From contig JAFZIN010000013.1 of the NCBI GenBank assembly GCA_017554305.1, positions 1 through 64,000 on the forward strand: a stretch of DNA of 64,000 nucleotides. Reading direction: 5' to 3'. Origin of the DNA: Bacteroidales bacterium. Lineage in GTDB: Bacteria; Bacteroidota; Bacteroidia; Bacteroidales; UBA932. Position 1 is the stretch's first letter. Every line of letters starts with the position of its first letter. The notes beneath the pieces are model-generated. The model worked only from the letters and a program-made list of their open reading frames with translations. It ran no database searches and was not told where the DNA came from. Shown here in pieces: positions 59,059 to 64,000 of this stretch. The position numbers and the translations under genes are program-made.

Positions 59059-60459
59059 ATGAAGAACAAGTACATTAATCTGGTTGAGCAAACTTTTGAT
59101 TGGCCGCAGGCCGAATTCAGAGTAGAAGACGGTAATCTCTTTTTTCACGATATTCCTATGATGGATGTCATTGACCAGTACGGAACACCGTTAAAAATCA
59201 CCTATCTGCCAAAAATCTCCAGTCAGATTCAGAGGGCCAAGAGGCTATTCAACGTGGCTATGGCAAAGGTAGATTATAAGGGTTCTTACCACTACTGCTA
59301 CTGTACCAAAAGTTCTCACTTTGCCTTTGTTTTGCAGGAGGCCTTAAAGAACGATATCCACCTGGAAACCTCTTCTGCCTTTGATTTTAACCTGGTTGAC
59401 TCCCTTTATGAAGAGGGTCTTATTAAGAAGGATATTCAGATTATCTGCAACGGATACAAGAAGGATTTATACATTGAGAACATAGCCGCAAAGTGCAATG
59501 ACGGCTGGAACAACATAATCCCTATTCTGGATAATATGAGCGAGTTTGATGAGTTTGACAAAACCATCAACGGCAAGTGTCAGATGGGAATAAGGATAGC
59601 ATCGGAGGAGGAACCTAAGTTTGAGTTTTATACCTCAAGACTGGGAATCCGTTACTCCGATATTGTTCCTTTCTATAAAGAGAAGATTGCCAAAAGCAGT
59701 AAGTTCACCCTCAAAATGCTTCACTTCTTTATCAATACAGGTATAAAGGATAACGCATATTATTGGAACGAACTTGCAAAGTGCGTAAATGTTTATTGTG
59801 ATCTTAAGCAGGTCTGCCCGGATTTGGATTCACTTAACATTGGCGGCGGATTCCCTACAAAGAGTTCCCTTGTTGAGGATTACGATTACGAGTATATGAC
59901 TGAGGAGGTAATCTCACAGATTAAGAATATATGTAATCAGAGAGGAGTAGCAGAGCCGAATATCTATACTGAGTTTGGAAGTTTCACTGTTGGAGAGAGC
60001 GGCGCAACCATATTCCAGGTATTGGATGTTAAGCAGCAGAATGACCGTGAGCGCTGGTATATGATAGACAGTTCATTTATGACAACTCTGCCGGATATCT
60101 GGGGAATCAAAAAGCGTTTCATTATGCTCCCAATCAACAAATGGGAGGAGCAGTACCAGCGTGTGTTCCTTGGCGGACTTACCTGTGACTCAGAAGATTA
60201 CTACAATGCAGAGGCTCACTCCAACGCAATCTTCCTCCCTATTACCCAGGGCAAGCATGAGGAGGAACCTCTCTATATCGGTTTCTTCCATACCGGTGCA
60301 TATCAGGAGTCTATTGCGGGTTATGGCGGAATCCAGCACTGTCTTATTCCGGCACCTAAACACGTAATAATAGACAGAGACGAAACAGGAGACTACACCA
60401 CCAAGCTCTTTTCCAAAGAGCAGTCTTACAAGAGTATGTTAAAGATTCTGGGATATTGA
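59059..60459 (+). CDS. speA: Arginine decarboxylase-like PLP enzyme (alanine-racemase fold)
   Basis: This 466-residue protein is a short Bacteroidota-type biosynthetic arginine decarboxylase. The PLP-binding lysine is Lys84 in YCYCTKSSHF; LNIGGGFPTKSS (about 262) is the glycine loop for the PLP phosphate, and a C-terminal barrel holds LGGLTCDSEDYYNAEA with the substrate Cys-Asp. Enzymes of this group make agmatine for polyamine synthesis. The substrate assignment rests on family resemblance; ornithine or diaminopimelate decarboxylases share the fold but differ in length and in the SSHF motif. Confidence 0.85.
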   Translation: MKNKYINLVEQTFDWPQAEFRVEDGNLFFHDIPMMDVIDQYGTPLKITYLPKISSQIQRAKRLFNVAMAKVDYKGSYHYCYCTKSSHFAFVLQEALKNDIHLETSSAFDFNLVDSLYEEGLIKKDIQIICNGYKKDLYIENIAAKCNDGWNNIIPILDNMSEFDEFDKTINGKCQMGIRIASEEEPKFEFYTSRLGIRYSDIVPFYKEKIAKSSKFTLKMLHFFINTGIKDNAYYWNELAKCVNVYCDLKQVCPDLDSLNIGGGFPTKSSLVEDYDYEYMTEEVISQIKNICNQRGVAEPNIYTEFGSFTVGESGATIFQVLDVKQQNDRERWYMIDSSFMTTLPDIWGIKKRFIMLPINKWEEQYQRVFLGGLTCDSEDYYNAEAHSNAIFLPITQGKHEEEPLYIGFFHTGAYQESIAGYGGIQHCLIPAPKHVIIDRDETGDYTTKLFSKEQSYKSMLKILGY

Positions 60460-60460
60460 T

Positions 60461-61219
60461 ATGGCAAATCTATCGGGAGAGAAAATAAAGAAAATAAGAG
60501 CGTTACAGCAGAAAAAGTACCGCACTGAATCCTCTCTCTTTGTAGTGGAGGGAGAGAAGATGGTGGAGGAACTTACCCACTCCTCCTTTGAGACTGTTGA
60601 TATTTTTTATCGCGATGAAATTACGGCAGAAAAGATGAGCCGCATCTCCTCCTTATCTTCCCCTTCTCCCGTACTTGCCGTAGTAAAGCAGAAGAACCTC
60701 ACTCTCAATGATATAAAACTCTCCAAAGGAAAGATTTACATTGCACTGGACAATGTGAAGGATCCCGGAAATCTTGGAACCATTATCCGTCTTGCAGACT
60801 GGTTTGGAGCTTCCGCAGTTATATTATCTAAGGAGAGCGTGGAGTTATACAATCCTAAGACAGTGCAGGCAACTATGGGTGCACTCTTCAGAGTTCCCGT
60901 GGTTTATGCAGATTTAAAGGATGTTGTAGCGCTCTCAAGAGAGGCGGGTTTGGATATTGTTGCTACTTTTCTGGATGGAAAGCCAATCTCTTCAGAACTT
61001 CTTGCCTCTTCAAAGAAAAACGGCTCACTCCTTATAATGGGAAGCGAATCATTTGGAATATCTGATGAAACAGCCTCTGTAATAAAGGATTGTGAGAAGG
61101 TGCTTATTCCAGCCTTTGACAGTGACGGTAACAAACTTACATCTAAAGAGGATTTTTCCAGCGAGTCTCTGAACGTTGCAACCGCCTGTGCGGTAATGCT
61201 TTCACACCTCAGGTTCTAG
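60461..61219 (+). CDS. TrmH/SpoU-family RNA 2'-O-methyltransferase
   Basis: This 252-residue SPOUT methyltransferase has the N-terminal substrate-binding domain (EKIKKIRALQQKKYR) followed by the SPOUT motifs LDNVKDPGNLGTIIRLADWFG, LLIMGSESFGIS and SLNVATACAVMLS. The target RNA, tRNA or 23S rRNA, cannot be read directly. It lies one base after the decarboxylase and overlaps the convergent ABC-F gene by four bases (CTAG). Confidence 0.93.
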   Translation: MANLSGEKIKKIRALQQKKYRTESSLFVVEGEKMVEELTHSSFETVDIFYRDEITAEKMSRISSLSSPSPVLAVVKQKNLTLNDIKLSKGKIYIALDNVKDPGNLGTIIRLADWFGASAVILSKESVELYNPKTVQATMGALFRVPVVYADLKDVVALSREAGLDIVATFLDGKPISSELLASSKKNGSLLIMGSESFGISDETASVIKDCEKVLIPAFDSDGNKLTSKEDFSSESLNVATACAVMLSHLRF

Positions 61220-63141
61220 AGTGCCTTAAGGCTCCACTCGTCCAGTTTGGCATCTCTCAATGCCTTTGTATCTGCGTATAGCTTAGAGAGTTCCTCAATC
61301 TTTTCAGCAGAAAGATTTGATGAGAGGTTAATCTCTATCTCTGCAATTTTGTTGTCCAGTTCCGCAATTTCATTCTCCAGTTTCTCAATCTCCTTCTTCT
61401 TTCTGCGTGCCTCCTTGCTCTCCTGGCGCATCTGCTGGGAGTCTGTAATACCCTGAGTCTTAATCTCTTTTTTCTCTTCTTCCTTTTTAACGGGAACCTC
61501 TTTAGGTGCCTGTTTTAAGAGTAGTTCGCTCTCCTTTTTAAGATGATCAAGATAATCTGAAATACCGCCCAGATGCTCCTTTACCCTGCCCTCTTTGAAT
61601 TCGTACACTTTGTCTACCAGGTTATTGAGGAAGTCTCTGTCATGAGATACAATAACAAGAGTGCCGTCATAACTCATAAGTGCCTGCTTCAGAATATCTT
61701 TGCTTATGATATCCATGTGGTTGGTAGGCTCGTCAAGACAGAGAAGGTTGTAGGGTTTGAGAATAAGTTTGGCCATGGCCAGACGGGCACGCTCTCCTCC
61801 GCTGAGTACCGCAACCTTTTTATCTATATCCTCTCCCTTAAAGAGAAAGGCTCCCAGAATATCTCTCAGTTTAGGTCTTATTTCTGCCGTTGCAATGTTC
61901 TCCAAAGTAGAGTAAACGGTATCCTTTTTATCAAGTATATCCTCCTGGTTCTGAGCATAGTATCCCAGAGATACGTTGTATCCTCTCTCCACTTTCCCAT
62001 CCAGAGGTGAGAGTTCCTGAGTAAGTATTCTCATCATGGTTGTCTTTCCCTCTCCGTTTCTTCCAACAAAGGCAACCTTCTCCCCTCTCTCAATCACAAT
62101 GTTTACACCCTTTGCAACCTGCTTGTTTTCATAGCCTATTGTAAGGTCTTCACTCTTGAATACAACCTGTCCGCTGCGTGGAGCAGGAGGGAATTTTACC
62201 GTAATTGCAGCCCTGTCTTCCAGATCTACCGTAATTCTCTCCAGTTTATCCAACTGTTTTATACGGCTTTGCACCTGGTTGCTCTTGGTTGCCTTGTAAC
62301 GGAAACGCTCAATGAACTCCTCCGTCTTCTCTATCATCCTCTGCTGGTTCTCGTAGGCCGCCCTCTGCTGCTCCATCCTCTCCTTCCTAAGTATCTTATA
62401 CTGAGAGTACGGCACCTTGTAGTCATAGAGTTTGCCCAGCATTATTTCAACCGTGCGGCGGGTAATGCTGTCCAAAAAACGGCGGTCATGAGAGATAAGA
62501 ATTACAGAGCCGCGGAAACTCTTCAGATAATCTTCAAACCACTGAATAGACTCAATATCAAGGTGGTTTGTTGGCTCGTCCAAAAGAAGGGTATCCGGCT
62601 TAGAGAGCAGAATCTTTGCAAGTTCAATTCTCATATTCCACCCCTGGCTGAGTTCACGGGTTGGGCGGTTGAATTCGCTCTTTTTGAATCCCAATCCGGT
62701 AAGCACCTTTTCTGCCTGAGAGGCAGCAGGTTCGCTCTCCATCATTGTAACCCTGTCCTGCAGATTATTGAGTTCCACAATGAGTGAATTGTATGAGGCA
62801 GACTCGTAATCTTCCCTCTTCTGAAGTTCAAGATTTATCTCATCTATCTTGTTGTGAACGGCAAAGAGTTCGTCAAAAGCGGTCATTGTCTCCTCCATAA
62901 CACTCTTGTCTTTAGAGTGTTCCATCTGCTGAGGCAGATAACCAATCTTCTCCCCTTTTGTCTTTAATACGTTACCGGATGTTGCAGAGACCTCTCCCAG
63001 TATAATCTTGAGCAGAGTAGATTTACCGGCACCGTTTTTACCTACCAGTCCAATCTTCTCATTATCTGAGAGATGAAAGTTAATATGATCCAAAAGGGTA
63101 AATGCTCCCCAGGAAACCGTAAGGTCTGTAACGGTAATCAT
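61216..63141 (-). CDS. ABC-F family ATPase (Uup/YheS-like)
   Basis: This 641-residue protein has two ABC domains: Walker A GKNGAGKSTLL (about 36-46) and GRNGEGKTTMM (about 356), LSGGERARLAM and LSQGWNMRIEL signatures, and LLLDEPTNHLD Walker B. The linker between domains is Arg-rich, and the C-terminus (about 560-641) is a coiled coil with KKEEEKKEI and LENEIAELDNKIAEIE. ABC-F proteins act on ribosomes; this is a second, distinct member besides EttA in the window. It overlaps tatC by four bases. Confidence 0.92.
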   Translation of the reverse strand: MITVTDLTVSWGAFTLLDHINFHLSDNEKIGLVGKNGAGKSTLLKIILGEVSATSGNVLKTKGEKIGYLPQQMEHSKDKSVMEETMTAFDELFAVHNKIDEINLELQKREDYESASYNSLIVELNNLQDRVTMMESEPAASQAEKVLTGLGFKKSEFNRPTRELSQGWNMRIELAKILLSKPDTLLLDEPTNHLDIESIQWFEDYLKSFRGSVILISHDRRFLDSITRRTVEIMLGKLYDYKVPYSQYKILRKERMEQQRAAYENQQRMIEKTEEFIERFRYKATKSNQVQSRIKQLDKLERITVDLEDRAAITVKFPPAPRSGQVVFKSEDLTIGYENKQVAKGVNIVIERGEKVAFVGRNGEGKTTMMRILTQELSPLDGKVERGYNVSLGYYAQNQEDILDKKDTVYSTLENIATAEIRPKLRDILGAFLFKGEDIDKKVAVLSGGERARLAMAKLILKPYNLLCLDEPTNHMDIISKDILKQALMSYDGTLVIVSHDRDFLNNLVDKVYEFKEGRVKEHLGGISDYLDHLKKESELLLKQAPKEVPVKKEEEKKEIKTQGITDSQQMRQESKEARRKKKEIEKLENEIAELDNKIAEIEINLSSNLSAEKIEELSKLYADTKALRDAKLDEWSLKAL

Positions 63142-63920
63142 TGCTCCAGGGGTTTATTGCGGCACATCATTATACTTACCTCATACAGAGCGTATAGAGG
63201 GAGTCCAACGGCCATCATTGTGAACGGATCTGAAGGCGTAATAAGGGCCGCCAGAATCATAAGAACCACAAAGGCGTGACGGCGGTACTTTTTAAGAGTG
63301 CTCTTCCAGATTATTCCAAACTTAGACAGCAGCGCCATAACCGTTGGGAGTTCAAAGACAATTCCCAACAGCAGAATAAGAGTGAAAAATGAGGAGATAT
63401 AGGACTTAAGTGATATCTGATTGGCCACATCGGGAGATACCTGATATGTTCCTAAAAACCTGAGAGCCAGCGGGAAAAGCAGATAGTAGCCAACAACTAC
63501 TCCGGTGTAGAAAAAGACTCCCGCCAGCGTAAAGGCCTTAATGGCGCTCTTTCTCTCCTTTGGATAGAGAGCGGGTGCAACAAAGGTCCAGATGAAATAG
63601 ATTATAACAGGAGTGCAGATTACCAGAGCAAAATAGAATGAGGTGCTCAGGTGAACATAAAACTGTGCGGGCAGGTCTATGTTTATGATTTTCAGACTGA
63701 ATGGCTCCAGAGGAGGTCTGTTTATCTGCTCCAGCAGATAGTTTGTTAAGCGGTAGAGCGGAAAACTGTCATCAGTTGGAGCAAACACAATCTTCTGGAA
63801 CATAAAGTCTTTGAGGAAGAACATCACAAGCATCACCGCAAAAAGCAGGAGAGCTGAACGGAAGAGTACCTTCCTCAGCTCATCCAGATGCTCCCAAAAT
63901 GTCATGTCCTTCTCTGCCAA
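63138..63920 (-). CDS. tatC: Sec-independent protein translocase subunit TatC
   Basis: This 260-residue protein has six membrane segments and the conserved N-terminal FWEHLDELRKVLFRS that contacts twin-arginine signals, plus FTLAGVFFYTGVVVGYYLLFPLALRFL further on. TatC is the receptor core of the twin-arginine pathway, which exports folded cofactor-loaded proteins. The TatA tail is encoded just upstream. It overlaps the ABC-F gene by four bases (ATGA). Confidence 0.96.
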   Translation of the reverse strand: MAEKDMTFWEHLDELRKVLFRSALLLFAVMLVMFFLKDFMFQKIVFAPTDDSFPLYRLTNYLLEQINRPPLEPFSLKIINIDLPAQFYVHLSTSFYFALVICTPVIIYFIWTFVAPALYPKERKSAIKAFTLAGVFFYTGVVVGYYLLFPLALRFLGTYQVSPDVANQISLKSYISSFFTLILLLGIVFELPTVMALLSKFGIIWKSTLKKYRRHAFVVLMILAALITPSDPFTMMAVGLPLYALYEVSIMMCRNKPLEQ

Positions 63921-63940
63921 GCTATTCTCTTTTTGCCTGG

Positions 63941-64000
63941 TTATTCAGAAACGTCCTTCTTAATATCCTCTTCTACCTCTTTCATCCCCTCTTTAAAGCT
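63941..64000 (-). CDS. tatA: TatA/TatE-type translocase, C-terminal tail (partial)
   Basis: Only the last 19 residues (SFKEGMKEVEEDIKKDVSE) are inside the window. The end of the conserved FKEGMKE amphipathic helix is recognisable, as expected directly before tatC, 20 bases away. Confidence 0.75.
   Translation of the reverse strand, partial: SFKEGMKEVEEDIKKDVSE

Overview
The window looks like a chromosomal segment of an uncultured or less-studied member of the Bacteroidales (Bacteroidota). The evidence is gene content typical of that order: a TamL-type outer-membrane assembly lipoprotein, a NagB-PIG-L fusion, a four-subunit branched-chain 2-oxoacid:ferredoxin oxidoreductase next to ilvE, an ORF6N/HKD-like protein, and many signal-peptide or lipobox proteins. 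Intergenic gaps also carry repeated matches to the Bacteroidota promoter consensus TAnnTTTG. Base composition looks moderate by eye and was not computed. I saw no rRNA, tRNA, CRISPR array, insertion sequence or prophage block.

Layout. 1-977 is the N-terminal part of a YD/RHS-type secreted protein running off the left edge. 1065-4714 encodes an asymmetric heterodimeric ABC exporter, converging on an AtoE-like fatty-acid permease (4716-6074). 6254-10257 is a branched-chain amino acid module: IlvE, a small TPR protein and the delta, alpha, beta and gamma subunits of a VOR/KOR enzyme, closed by a clear terminator. 10382-13178 holds NfeD/stomatin, a HAD phosphatase, free-methionine-R-sulfoxide reductase and a 53-residue rubredoxin. 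13180-16240 holds a BaiN-like flavoprotein and a phosphodiesterase, divergent from an NlpC/P60-LysM hydrolase. 16259-21152 has AGCS and CDF transporters followed by three small exported proteins.

21160-27449 is the most coherent accessory block. It has an AraC regulator, an aldo-keto reductase, a YqhD-like iron alcohol dehydrogenase, two signal-peptide-bearing flavodoxins, a carboxymuconolactone-decarboxylase/cupin fusion and a DUF362 lipoprotein. It resembles an enlarged version of the enterobacterial yqhC-yqhD-dkgA aldehyde-response locus. 27454-28862 pairs a small unknown protein with an AlkZ-like winged-helix protein. It is followed by a gene-poor stretch with three GGTCGCA palindromes and an ORF6N/HKD-like protein (29164-30078).

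30133-34165 carries a GNAT/zinc-ribbon fusion, an M28 peptidase, a flavin reductase and a metal permease fused to an HMA domain. 34160-45036 is dominated by exported or unknown proteins. Among them are a two-repeat protein related to the lipoprotein at 20001, a beta-helix protein and a lipoprotein with leukocidin-like sequence. 45052-64000 is mostly housekeeping: MnmE, EttA, RlmD, an isochorismatase-fold hydrolase, DUF389, RarA, KdsA, NagB-PIG-L, a CBM9-like protein, TamL, arginine decarboxylase, a TrmH-family methyltransferase, an ABC-F protein, TatC and the tail of TatA.

The least explained elements are the ORF6N/HKD gene with its palindromes, the exported-flavodoxin redox block, the leukocidin-like lipoprotein and the paralogous periplasmic repeat proteins. 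All functional calls come from reading the sequence and from family knowledge; no database search was run.
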